DNA of 64,000 nucleotides from assembly GCF_026283945.1 (NCBI RefSeq), contig NZ_JAPDPC010000001.1, positions 2,418,001 through 2,482,000 of the forward strand, written 5' to 3'. The notes beneath the pieces are model-generated. The model was not told the origin of the DNA, did not search any database, and was given only the letters and a program-made list of their open reading frames with translations. This stretch comes from Dyella humicola. GTDB lineage: Bacteria > Pseudomonadota > Gammaproteobacteria > Xanthomonadales > Rhodanobacteraceae. A program made the position numbers and the translations under genes. Of the stretch, positions 9,755-17,893 are shown in pieces; position 1 is the first letter of the stretch, and each line of letters begins with the position of its first letter.

Positions 9755-10953
9755 GCTCGCTCCAAAGCCAGGGCCAGACCCTGTCCGACACCGACACATA
9801 GACTGACCAGCGCGCGACGCTGGCCGTGCCGACGCAGCGCAAATGCTGCCGTCATCGCCAGCCGTGTACCACTGGCGCCTAGCGGATGGCCGAGGGCAAT
9901 CGCACCACCATTCGCGTTGAGATGCTCGGCATCGTCGGGCAAGCCGAGCATCCGCGAGCAGGCCAACACTTGGGCCGCGAACGCTTCGTTGATCTCGATG
10001 CGATCGAAGTCGGATAGACCCAGGCCGGTGCGTGCGAATAACTTGCGCATCGCCGGAACCGGTCCGATACCCATCACGCGCGGTGCGACGCCGGCCGAGG
10101 CCATGCCAACGATGCGCGCCAGCGGTTGCAGGTCGTACTTGCGCAGCGCCGCCTCCGATGCCAGCAGCACGGCGCCGGCGCCGTCGTTGAGTCCGGACGC
10201 ATTGCCGGCCGTGATGCTGGTGTTCGTGCCAAGCAGCGGCTTGAGCGCAGCGAGCTGCGCGACCGTAGAGTCCGGGCGCAGATGCTCGTCGGCATCGACG
10301 GTAATGATCTGCTTGCCTTGCGGTGCTTCGACGACGGTGATCTCTTCGGCCAGCCAGCCCTGCTGCTGCGCACGCGCGGCGCGCTGCTGGCTGCGCCATG
10401 CATAGGCATCCTGATCGGCACGGTCGATGGCATGTTCGCGCGCAAGGTTTTCCGCGGTCTGCGTCATCGAATCGATGCCGTAGCTAGCCTGCATCCGCGG
10501 GTTGACCAGACGCCATCCCAGCGTCGTGTCTTCGAGCTTCTGCTCGCGCGTGTAGGCGCCCGTCGCCTTGGCCATGACATAGGGCGCGCGCGACATGCTC
10601 TCGACGCCACCGGCGATGACCAGATCCGCCTCGCCGCAGGCAATCGCGCGCGCGCCCTGTCCCATCGCTTCCAGTCCCGAGGCGCAAAGCCGATTGACGG
10701 TGACCGCGGGAACGCTCTCCGGCAGCCCCGACAGCAGGACCGCCATGCGCCCCACGTTGCGGTTGTCCTCGCCCGACTGGTTCGCACAGCCGAGAATCAG
10801 TTCGTCCAGCGCCGCCCAGTCGATGCCCGGGTGGCGCTTCATCAGCGCCGTGATCGGCAGTGCCGCCAGATCGTCGGCGCGCACGCCAGCCAGCGCGCCC
10901 GCATGGCGGCCGAACGGCGTGCGTGTCGCGTCGACGAGGTAGGCGCTAGTCAT
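9751..10953 (-). CDS. pcaF: 3-oxoadipyl-CoA thiolase (PcaF/PaaJ type)
   Basis: 400-aa thiolase that splits 3-oxoadipyl-CoA with CoA to succinyl-CoA and acetyl-CoA. It follows the PcaF/PaaJ pattern almost throughout: ILGCANQSGEDNRNV, RLCASGLEAMG with nucleophilic Cys near 90, GGVESMSRAPYVM, DEHLRPDSTVAQL, NGGAIALGHPLGASG (His near 353) and CVGVGQG (Cys near 383). Start at 10953 has AAGGAG 4-5 bases away. The preceding regulator gene overlaps it by 8 bp and the M20 gene by 4 bp. The CoA-transferase subunits on the other arm of the locus make its substrate, which supports 3-oxoadipate as the convergence point. Confidence 0.93.
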   Translation of the reverse strand: MTSAYLVDATRTPFGRHAGALAGVRADDLAALPITALMKRHPGIDWAALDELILGCANQSGEDNRNVGRMAVLLSGLPESVPAVTVNRLCASGLEAMGQGARAIACGEADLVIAGGVESMSRAPYVMAKATGAYTREQKLEDTTLGWRLVNPRMQASYGIDSMTQTAENLAREHAIDRADQDAYAWRSQQRAARAQQQGWLAEEITVVEAPQGKQIITVDADEHLRPDSTVAQLAALKPLLGTNTSITAGNASGLNDGAGAVLLASEAALRKYDLQPLARIVGMASAGVAPRVMGIGPVPAMRKLFARTGLGLSDFDRIEINEAFAAQVLACSRMLGLPDDAEHLNANGGAIALGHPLGASGTRLAMTAAFALRRHGQRRALVSLCVGVGQGLALALERA

Positions 10954-11764
10954 AGACTCCTTGCATCGCCATGTGTGGTTGCCAGCCACCACGCTGGATC
11001 GTGTGCTCGATCGAACGTTGCGCATCCTGCAGCGCCGGCAAGATCAGTTTCACTGCACGCGCCAGCGCGTCCTCGCTATAGGGCATGCCGACGTTCAATG
11101 CCGCAACGATGCGGCCGTCGCCCGCGTGGATCGGCACGGCGATCGAAAACAGACCGACTTCGAGCTCGCGCGATGCGACCGCATAACCCCGCTCACGAAC
11201 GCGCTTTATCTCAGCCTTGAGTGCCGTTGCCGTGCGTAGCGTAAACGGCGTGAGGTTGCGGAATTTCTGGCCGCGCAGCCAGCCGGCCAGCTCGGCCTCG
11301 GAGAGGCCGGACAGAATGGCGCGCCCCATCGAGGTAGCGAACGCCGGCAGGCGCGCGCCAACGCCAAGCGCCACACTCATCACGCGGCGCACCGGCACGC
11401 GCAGCACATAGACGATGTCGCTGCCATCCAGCACGGCCATCGAACAGGACTCGCCAACACGCTCCGCCAGCAAGGCCATGCTCTGCTGCGCCAGTTCGGT
11501 CAAATCCAGCGAGCTGAGGTAGCTGTAGCCAAGTTCCAGCACGCGAGGCGTGAGATAGAAGCTGCGGCCCTGGCTGCCGACGTAACCCAGATGCTGAAAG
11601 GTCAGCAGCAGACGACGCGCCACCGCACGCGACAGGCCAGTGCGTTCGGCGACCTGCGAAAGGCTGGGACTGGCCAGTTGGCGATCAAAGGCGCGCAGGA
11701 CCTGAAGTCCGCGCGCCAACGATTGCACGTAGTCCGCACTGTCTTCGAAGAGGTTCGATGCCAT
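10946..11764 (-). CDS. IclR-family regulator (PcaR/PobR subgroup)
   Basis: 272-aa cytoplasmic regulator. The N-terminal winged helix-turn-helix spans about residues 10-75 (SLARGLQVLRAFD, SLSQVAERTGLSRAVARRLL, HLGYV). An effector-binding IclR domain follows (SCSMAVLDGSDIVYV, RLPAFATSMGRAIL, GLFSIAVPI). The SLARGL entry and overall pattern resemble PcaR/PcaU/PobR. The ATG at 11764 is chosen because the domain starts there; upstream residues are unlike the family and no strong ribosome site is seen. It diverges from the aminotransferase gene across 105 bp that contains two PcaR-like operators, so it likely controls both arms and itself. The effector may be 3-oxoadipate or an earlier intermediate. 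Confidence 0.9.
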   Translation of the reverse strand: MASNLFEDSADYVQSLARGLQVLRAFDRQLASPSLSQVAERTGLSRAVARRLLLTFQHLGYVGSQGRSFYLTPRVLELGYSYLSSLDLTELAQQSMALLAERVGESCSMAVLDGSDIVYVLRVPVRRVMSVALGVGARLPAFATSMGRAILSGLSEAELAGWLRGQKFRNLTPFTLRTATALKAEIKRVRERGYAVASRELEVGLFSIAVPIHAGDGRIVAALNVGMPYSEDALARAVKLILPALQDAQRSIEHTIQRGGWQPHMAMQGVYD

Positions 11765-11812
11765 ATGCCACGAAGGTCCATTGACAGATCGAGCGTAGAA
11801 GGATTCCAATGA

Positions 11813-11827
11813 GTTCGCAATACGAAT
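11813..11827. promoter_or_regulatory. PcaR-like operator, imperfect copy
   Basis: GTTCG-CAATA-CGAAT, an inverted repeat with the same half-sites and spacer length as the perfect copy at 11832-11846; the last base breaks symmetry. Confidence 0.55.
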
Positions 11828-11831
11828 TATT

Positions 11832-11846
11832 GTTCGGTAATCGAAC
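11832..11846. promoter_or_regulatory. PcaR-like operator, perfect copy
   Basis: GTTCG-GTAAT-CGAAC; the symmetry extends outward to TTGTTCG / CGAACAA (11830-11848). From memory the Pseudomonas PcaR site is GTTCGATAATCGCAC, which matches at 13 of 15 bases. It ends 23 bp before the aminotransferase start, suiting regulation of the rightward operon. Confidence 0.7.
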
Positions 11847-11869
11847 AAGGTCGATCCGGGGGGAGAGGC

Positions 11870-13189
11870 TTGGTACACGAAGGCGATAGCGTTCTGCACA
11901 GCTGGTGTGTGCAGTCGGAATGGCGAGCGCCGACAGTCGTCGGCGGCAGCGGCGCGCACCTTGAACTAGCCGACGGCCGTCGCATCCTGGACATGAGCAG
12001 CCTGGCCGAATGCAGCAATCTCGGCCACCAGCATCCTGCCGTGATCGAGGCGATCCGCCGCCAGGCCGAACAACTGTGCTTCGTCACTTCGGCATGGGGT
12101 GCCGAGCCGCGCGCCGCCCTGGCGCAAGCCCTGCTGGAGAAAGCCGACTTCGAAGGCGGCCGGGTGTTCTTCACCCTGGCCGGGGCGGACGCCAACGAGA
12201 ACGCGGTGAAGTTTGCGCGCCAGGCCAGCGGCAAGCCACGCGGCCACATCATCACGCGCGACCGCTCCTACCATGGCGCCAGCTACGCCTGCATGGCCCT
12301 GTCGGGCGATGCGCGCACGCGTGACCAGGTCGATCCGCAAGCGCTCGGTGTGCTCCACGTGCCACCGCCGTATGCCTATCAAGGTGCCTTCGGCAGCCAT
12401 GACGCGACGATCTGCGGCGAGCGTGCGGTGGTGGCGATATCCGAGACCATCGATCGTCTCGGCGTGGACACTATCGCTGCCGTACTGATGGAGCCCAACG
12501 CCGGTACCAATGGCATCGTTGCACCGGACAACTATTGGCCGAACCTGCGCCAGGCGACCCGTTCGCGCGGGGTCTACCTGATTGCCGATGAAGTGATGAG
12601 CGGCTTCGGCCGCTGCGGCGAATGGTTTGCCTGGCAACGCTATGGCGATATCGGCAAGCCGGATCTGATGACGCTGGCGAAAGGCCTCACCGGCGCCCAT
12701 CTACCGCTCGGTGCCGTCGTACTGTCGGCCGAGATCGCCGCGCGGCTGCAGCACGACATGCTTTATACCGGCCTCACCTATTGCGGACACCCCTTGTCCT
12801 GCGCCGCCGGCCTTGCGGCGCTGCAAGCTTACGAGAACGAAGACCTGATCGTCCGCTCGCGCACGCTTGGCGCGCGGATGTTCGCCGAGTTGAAGACCAT
12901 GCAGGGTCGCCATGCGGTCATCGGCGATGTCCGCGGCGGGCATGGCCTGTTCGCCGTGATCGAGCTGGTCGCCGATCGCGTCACCCGCGAGCCACTCGCA
13001 CCGTGGCCGGCCATGCCGGCCGCGCTCAACGCGCTGGTCGAAGCGGCGATGGCCGAGGGCGTGTCGTTCGCATGCCGCGGCAACCTGATCCTGCTGGCGC
13101 CGCCACTGGTCATCGACGAGCACGCCCTGGCCGATGCGCTGGCCCAGCTCGATCGCCTGCTGGCGCGCTTCTTTCCTGCACCATCCTGA
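11870..13189 (+). CDS. class III PLP aminotransferase (omega-amino acid type)
   Basis: 439-aa fold-type I transaminase. It shows GHQHPAVIEAI, FTLAGADANENAVKFAR in the phosphate/PLP region, SYHGASYA, VLMEPNAGTNG, LIADEVMSGFGR, and the PLP lysine in MTLAKGLTGA near residue 271. It most resembles taurine/omega-amino acid:pyruvate or 2-oxoglutarate transaminases. The start is a TTG at 11870 with GGGGGAGAG just upstream; no ATG fits the conserved N-terminus (HSWCVQSEW). It is the first gene of the rightward operon, 23 bp after the perfect operator. I infer removal of a terminal or beta amino group from the locus substrate; which one is unknown. Confidence 0.88.
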   Translation: MVHEGDSVLHSWCVQSEWRAPTVVGGSGAHLELADGRRILDMSSLAECSNLGHQHPAVIEAIRRQAEQLCFVTSAWGAEPRAALAQALLEKADFEGGRVFFTLAGADANENAVKFARQASGKPRGHIITRDRSYHGASYACMALSGDARTRDQVDPQALGVLHVPPPYAYQGAFGSHDATICGERAVVAISETIDRLGVDTIAAVLMEPNAGTNGIVAPDNYWPNLRQATRSRGVYLIADEVMSGFGRCGEWFAWQRYGDIGKPDLMTLAKGLTGAHLPLGAVVLSAEIAARLQHDMLYTGLTYCGHPLSCAAGLAALQAYENEDLIVRSRTLGARMFAELKTMQGRHAVIGDVRGGHGLFAVIELVADRVTREPLAPWPAMPAALNALVEAAMAEGVSFACRGNLILLAPPLVIDEHALADALAQLDRLLARFFPAPS

Positions 13190-13199
13190 GGGCTCGTCG

Positions 13200-14783
13200 A
13201 TGAGTTTTCGTCTCACCTACGCCACCATGTACAACCCGCCGGAGGCGATGCACGAGCGCTTCGATGCCGCCATGCTTCGGGTCGAGGCTGACCTGGGTGG
13301 CCGCCATCCTTTGTTCGTCAATGGCGCCGACTGCTACACCGCGGAATACGCCGATCGCCGCGCACCGTTCGACAGCGATCTGCGGCTTGGTGAATTCGCC
13401 CTGGCCTCGCCGGTCGACGCCGACGAAGCCATGGCGGCCGCGCAGGCGGCATTTCCCGCCTGGCGCGCAACACCGGTGGCCGAGCGCGCGCGGCTGGTGC
13501 GACGTGCCGGCGACTTGATGGAACAGCGGGTCTATGAGATTGCCGCCGCGCTCACCCTCGAAGTCGGCAAGAACCGCATGGAGGCGCTGGGCGAGACACA
13601 GGAGACGGTCGACTTCTTCCATCACTACGCCAGCGATTTCGAAAGCCATGCCGGTTACGTGAATCCGCTTCCGGACGACCCCATCGAGGGCATCGCTTCC
13701 CACAATGCCAGTGTGATGCGGCCCTATGGCGTGTGGGTGGTGATCGCACCGTTCAACTTCCCGCTCGCACTGGCAGGCGGCCCCACCGCCGCCGCCCTGG
13801 TCACCGGCAATACGGTGGTACTCAAGGGCGCAAGCGATACGCCATGGGCCGGCCGCCTGCTGGCCGATTGCATCCGCGACGCGGGCCTGCCGCCCGGCGT
13901 GTTCAATTACCTGTCCGGCTCGGGGCGCGACATTGGCGAAGCCCTGGTGCAGCATCCGCACACGGCGGGCATCACCTTTACCGGCTCGGTCCCGGTGGGC
14001 CGGCAGCTCATGCAACAGATGGTGAGCGGGGCGTATCCGCGCCCATGCATCGCCGAGATGGGCGGCAAGAACCCCTGCATCGTCACCGCCCGCGCCGACC
14101 TCGATCGCGCGGCCGCCGGCATTGCGCGATCCGCGTACGGCATGACCGGGCAAAAGTGTTCTGCACTGTCGCGAGTGTACGTGCATGAGAGCATCGCCGA
14201 CGCGCTGATCGAACGCCTGCAAGCACAGATCGCCGCCATCCGCATCGGTGATCCGCGCCGGCGCGAACATTGGCTGGGACCGGTCGTCAATGCTTCCGCC
14301 TACACCAACTACCTGCGCTACGCCGACGATCTGCGGGCCTCGGGCGCGCGTCTGATCAGTGGTGGTGCCCAGCTTGGCACGGCCAGCGATGGCGACCCGG
14401 CGCTCGCTCGCGGCTACTACGTCGAGCCCCTGCTGGCCGAGGCACCGCTGGCACATCCCTTGTGGCGACAGGAGATGTTCCTGCCGATCCTGATGCTTCA
14501 CCGCTATGGCGATCGCGACGAGGCGATGCGACTGGCGAACGATACGCCGATGGGACTCACCGCGGGCTTCTTCGGTGGCGAGGATGAGGTGGCCTGGTTC
14601 CATGATCACATCGAGGCCGGCGTGACCTACGCCAATCGCCCGCAGGGCGCCACTACCGGGGCATGGCCTGGCTACCAGCCATTCGGAGGCTGGAAAGGTT
14701 CGGGCTCCACCGGCAAGGCCATCGCCTCGTTCTATTACCTCGCGCAATACCTGCGCGAGCAGTCGCGCACGGTGGTGGAGTGA
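13200..14783 (+). CDS. aldehyde dehydrogenase, delta-1-pyrroline-5-carboxylate dehydrogenase-like
   Basis: 527-aa NAD(P)-dependent aldehyde dehydrogenase. Rossmann-region landmarks are VIAPFNFPLALAGG, GITFTGSVPVGRQL and IAEMGGKNPCIV (base Glu near 286); the catalytic Cys is near 320 in GQKCSALSR. The GKNRMEALGE segment and MGGKNP/QKCSALSRVYV context are those of P5C (glutamate semialdehyde) dehydrogenases rather than simple aliphatic ALDHs. It starts 10 bp after the aminotransferase stop, so it probably oxidises the semialdehyde that enzyme makes. A P5CDH-like pocket suggests an amino-semialdehyde that can cyclise to a pyrroline, such as 3-amino-6-oxohexanoate. That substrate is inferred. Confidence 0.9.
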   Translation: MSFRLTYATMYNPPEAMHERFDAAMLRVEADLGGRHPLFVNGADCYTAEYADRRAPFDSDLRLGEFALASPVDADEAMAAAQAAFPAWRATPVAERARLVRRAGDLMEQRVYEIAAALTLEVGKNRMEALGETQETVDFFHHYASDFESHAGYVNPLPDDPIEGIASHNASVMRPYGVWVVIAPFNFPLALAGGPTAAALVTGNTVVLKGASDTPWAGRLLADCIRDAGLPPGVFNYLSGSGRDIGEALVQHPHTAGITFTGSVPVGRQLMQQMVSGAYPRPCIAEMGGKNPCIVTARADLDRAAAGIARSAYGMTGQKCSALSRVYVHESIADALIERLQAQIAAIRIGDPRRREHWLGPVVNASAYTNYLRYADDLRASGARLISGGAQLGTASDGDPALARGYYVEPLLAEAPLAHPLWRQEMFLPILMLHRYGDRDEAMRLANDTPMGLTAGFFGGEDEVAWFHDHIEAGVTYANRPQGATTGAWPGYQPFGGWKGSGSTGKAIASFYYLAQYLREQSRTVVE

Positions 14784-14897
14784 AAGTCACTTGAGGTCGC
14801 GCCGTTGTGTACCGATCGACCGCTCCTCGCTCGTTCTCGTCCTGCGCGCATGCCGATGCCAGCGCGGGCCTTGTGCAGACCATCAAGAGGCTCTTGC

Positions 14898-15743
14898 ATG
14901 TTCTTCTCCTTAGCCGATGCGATCCACGACTACATCACCGATGGCGCCAGCGTGGCCCTGGAAGGCTTCACGCATCTGATCCCCTTTGCCGCCGGCCACG
15001 AGATCATTCGCCAGCGCAAACGCCGGCTGCACCTGATTCGCATGACACCGGACCTGGTCTACGACCAGATGATCGGCATGGGCTGCGCACGCAAGCTCAC
15101 CTTCTCGTGGGGCGGCAATCCCGGCGTGGGCTCGCTGCATCGCCTGCGCGATGCCGTGGAACACCAGTGGCCAAACCCGCTGGAACTGGACGAGCACAGC
15201 CACGCAGGCATGGCCGCCGCCTTCTGCGCAGGTGCGGCGCGCCTGCCTTTCGGCACGCTGCGAGGCTATGTCGGCACCGACCTGCCGGCACGCAACCCGA
15301 ATATCCGCAGCATCACCTGCCCCTTCACCGGCGAATCACTGGCGGCCGTACCGGCGATCAATCCGGACGTCACCATCCTGCACGCGCAGCGCGCCGACCG
15401 CGAAGGCAATGTCGCCATCGAGGGCATTCTCGGCGCGGCACGTGAAGCAGCGTTGGCGGCCCATACGCTGATCGTGACTGTCGAGGAGCTCGTCGATGAG
15501 CTTCCTCCGGCGATGAATGCCATCGTGTTGCCGCACTGGATCGTCACGGCGGTCGTGCATTGCCCGGGCGGCGCGTACCCGTCCTATGCGCAGGGGCACT
15601 ACACCCGCGACAACAGCTTCTACCAACGCTGGGACACGGTCGCGCGCGAACGCGACGACTTCCTCGCCTGGATGGACCAGCACGTGCTTCGCACGAATGA
15701 TCACCGGGCGTTTCTCGACGGCCTCAGCCGGGCGGAAGGATGA
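14898..15743 (+). CDS. catI: 3-oxoadipate CoA-transferase subunit A (CatI type)
   Basis: 281-aa alpha subunit of the glutaconate-CoA-transferase-fold enzyme that moves CoA from succinyl-CoA to 3-oxoadipate. It follows CatI of chlorobenzoate-degrading pseudomonads closely: VALEGFTHLIP, AAGHEIIRQ, RMTPDLVYDQMIG, GCARKLTFSWGGNPGVG, SLHRLRDAVE, TCPFTGESLAAVPAI, and a PGGAYPSYAQGHY stretch. The ATG at 14898 has AAGAGG upstream and opens the conserved domain. It follows the ALDH after 114 bp and is coupled to CatJ by a 4-bp overlap. The CatI/J type, rather than PcaI/J, is used here without any catechol-pathway genes nearby. Confidence 0.93.
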   Translation: MFFSLADAIHDYITDGASVALEGFTHLIPFAAGHEIIRQRKRRLHLIRMTPDLVYDQMIGMGCARKLTFSWGGNPGVGSLHRLRDAVEHQWPNPLELDEHSHAGMAAAFCAGAARLPFGTLRGYVGTDLPARNPNIRSITCPFTGESLAAVPAINPDVTILHAQRADREGNVAIEGILGAAREAALAAHTLIVTVEELVDELPPAMNAIVLPHWIVTAVVHCPGGAYPSYAQGHYTRDNSFYQRWDTVARERDDFLAWMDQHVLRTNDHRAFLDGLSRAEG

Positions 15744-16543
15744 GCGGATGTTCGCGCAATGAATGGATGACCATCGCCGCCGCACGCCTGCTGCGCGACA
15801 AGAGCGTGTGCTTCGTCGGTATCGGCCTGCCGAGTGCTGCCTGTAACCTTGCCCGCCTTACGCACGCGCCAAGCCTCGTGCTGATCTATGAATCAGGCAC
15901 CATCGGCACGCGGCCGCGTGTATTGCCGCTGTCCATCGGCGACGGCGAACTGGCCGAGACGGCAGCCTACGTGGTGCCGCTGCCGGAAGTCTTCAGCTAT
16001 TACCTTCAGGCCGGGCGCGTCGACGTCGGTTTCCTCGGCGCAGCGCAGATCGATCGCTACGGCAACCTCAACAGCACCGTGATCGGCCCCTACGATAAGC
16101 CGACGACACGCCTGCCAGGCGCCGGTGGCGCGCCTGAAATTGCCTGGCACGCCAAGCAGGTCTTCGTGATGGCCAAGGCAACGAAGCGCAGCTTTGTCGA
16201 GCGCCTGGACTTCTGCACCAGCGCGGGCTACCTCGAGGGTCACGGCGCGCGCGCACGCAGCGGTGCGCCTGGTGGCGGACCGCGCGCGGTCATCACCGAT
16301 TTCGGCATGCTGGCGCCGCATCCGCAAACCGACGAGCTGCAACTGATCGCGCTGTTCGCCGATGCCAGCGTCGAAGAAGCGCGCGCCGCGGTGGGCTGGC
16401 CGCTCGCGCTGGCCGACGAAATCGACACGATCGCCCCACCCACGGCGCATGAACTCGACACGTTGCGTGCGCTCTTTGCCCACACTCGTGAAGCGCATTC
16501 CCGCCCTGTCCACCTGCCGCTACCACCCGAAGGACTGCCGTGA
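15740..16543 (+). CDS. catJ: 3-oxoadipate CoA-transferase subunit B (CatJ type)
   Basis: 267-aa beta subunit. Conserved blocks match CatJ: VCFVGIGLPS, NLARLTHAP, LIYESGTIG (containing the Glu expected to form the glutamyl-CoA thioester), LPLSIGDGELAETA, VDVGFLGAAQIDR, RLPGAGGAPEIA, RSFVERLDF. It overlaps CatI by ATGA and the next aminotransferase by GTGA, so all three should be made in a fixed ratio. Together with CatI it activates 3-oxoadipate for the thiolase on the opposite arm of the locus. Family assignment is firm; that 3-oxoadipate is the natural substrate rests on similarity plus the thiolase. Confidence 0.93.
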   Translation: MSGCSRNEWMTIAAARLLRDKSVCFVGIGLPSAACNLARLTHAPSLVLIYESGTIGTRPRVLPLSIGDGELAETAAYVVPLPEVFSYYLQAGRVDVGFLGAAQIDRYGNLNSTVIGPYDKPTTRLPGAGGAPEIAWHAKQVFVMAKATKRSFVERLDFCTSAGYLEGHGARARSGAPGGGPRAVITDFGMLAPHPQTDELQLIALFADASVEEARAAVGWPLALADEIDTIAPPTAHELDTLRALFAHTREAHSRPVHLPLPPEGLP

Positions 16544-17889
16544 ACACCAGCCCTCCCAACCCGAATCACATCCGGACCGCCCTGCCCGGTCCGAACGCGC
16601 GCGCCATGCTCGCCCGTGACGCCGAGGTGATCTCTCCTTCGTATCCACGCGACTACCCCTTCGTGATGTCGCATGGCCGTGGCACCGAAGTGTGGGACGT
16701 CGACGGCAATCGCTTTCTCGATTTCGCGGCTGGCATCGCGGTGTGCGCCACCGGTCATGCGCACCCGCAAGTGGTAGCGGCGGTGAAGGCGGCGGCCGAT
16801 CGGTTCCTGCACATCTCCAGCGACTACTGGCATGAAGAGATGACGGGTCTCGGCGAGCGACTCGCGCGCGTGAACCCCATGACCACGCTCACTGGTGAGC
16901 CGGCGATGAGCTTCCTGTGTCAGTCCGGCACCGAGGCGGTCGAAGGTGCGCTGAAGCTGGCGCGCTACGTCACGCGGCGGCCACGTTATCTCGGTTTCCT
17001 GGGCGGATTCCATGGCCGCACCATGGGCTCGCTGTCGTTCACCTCGAGCAAGTACACACAGCAGCTCGGCTTCGCGCCGACCATGCCCGGCGTGACCCAC
17101 GTGCCGTTTCCGAACCCGTACCGGCCACTGTTCGCCGGCGCCGACCAGGGCAAGGCCGCGCTCGATTACATCCGCATGTTGTTCGAGCGCAGCGTACCCG
17201 CCGCCGAGGTCGCGGCGATCCTGGTCGAACCGATCCAGGGCGAAGGCGGTTATCTCGTGCCGCCGGACGGTTTCCTCGCCGGGCTGCGCGCCCTGTGCGA
17301 CCAGCACGGCATCCTGTTGATCTTCGACGAAGTGCAGTCCGGCGTTGGCCGCAGCGGAAAAATGTTCGCCTGCGAGCACTGGGGCGTCGCCCCCGACATC
17401 ATGACGCTGGCCAAGGGGCTAGGTTCGGGCCTGCCGATCGGCGCGGTGGTGGCAAAGAAATCGCTGATGTCGCAGTGGAAGCGCGGCGCGCACGGCAACA
17501 CCTACGGCGGCAACCCGCTGGCCTGCGCCGCTGCCAATGCCACGCTCGACCTCGTCGCCGACGGATTTGCCGAGAACGCCGCCGGCGTCGGCGAACATTT
17601 CATGACACGCCTGCGGGAGCTTGCACGCGACTATCCCTGTATCGGCGAAGTGCGCGGCAAGGGTCTGATGATCGGCATGGAGCTGGTGGAGAACGACGCG
17701 GAGCGCAGCCCTGCCCGCGCGCTCTGTGACGACGTGGTCACCCGCGCCTTCCACAACGGCCTGCTCCTGCTTTCCTGCGGCACCAGCACGGTGCGCTTCA
17801 TGCCGCCTTTGAACGTCAGTACCGGCGAGGTGGACGAGGCGATCCTGCTGTTGCGCGCAAGCCTCGACCAGGCACTCAAGGGGCACTGA
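16540..17889 (+). CDS. class III aminotransferase (GabT/acetylornithine type)
   Basis: 449-aa PLP transaminase of the 4-aminobutyrate/acetylornithine/lysine-6 group. It shows FLDFAAGIAV, HPQVVAAVKAA, FLCQSGTEAVEGALKLAR, GGFHGRTMGSLS, ILVEPIQGEGGY, IFDEVQSGVGRSG, and the PLP lysine in MTLAKGLGSG near 292. Start is GTG at 16540, overlapping the CatJ stop. This is the second transaminase in the operon and is clearly not a recent duplicate of the first, so the two probably act on different amino groups of one diamino acid or on successive intermediates. GabT-like members act on terminal amino groups, favouring the first deamination step here. Substrate is inferred. Confidence 0.9.
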   Translation: MNTSPPNPNHIRTALPGPNARAMLARDAEVISPSYPRDYPFVMSHGRGTEVWDVDGNRFLDFAAGIAVCATGHAHPQVVAAVKAAADRFLHISSDYWHEEMTGLGERLARVNPMTTLTGEPAMSFLCQSGTEAVEGALKLARYVTRRPRYLGFLGGFHGRTMGSLSFTSSKYTQQLGFAPTMPGVTHVPFPNPYRPLFAGADQGKAALDYIRMLFERSVPAAEVAAILVEPIQGEGGYLVPPDGFLAGLRALCDQHGILLIFDEVQSGVGRSGKMFACEHWGVAPDIMTLAKGLGSGLPIGAVVAKKSLMSQWKRGAHGNTYGGNPLACAAANATLDLVADGFAENAAGVGEHFMTRLRELARDYPCIGEVRGKGLMIGMELVENDAERSPARALCDDVVTRAFHNGLLLLSCGTSTVRFMPPLNVSTGEVDEAILLLRASLDQALKGH

Positions 17890-17893
17890 CCCG

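Larger units (their letters stand above)
11765..11869. promoter_or_regulatory. divergent promoter region of the catabolic locus
   Basis: 105 bp separating the leftward IclR operon from the rightward 11-gene operon. Two similar 15-bp inverted repeats are centred about 19 bp apart. Individual -35/-10 boxes cannot be assigned with confidence. Confidence 0.75.

Noticed and set aside
9755-10399. Long reading frame extending the M20 hydrolase upstream through the thiolase
   Set aside because: It runs antisense-frame through a clearly conserved thiolase, and the signal peptide starts at 9754 with a 4-bp overlap.
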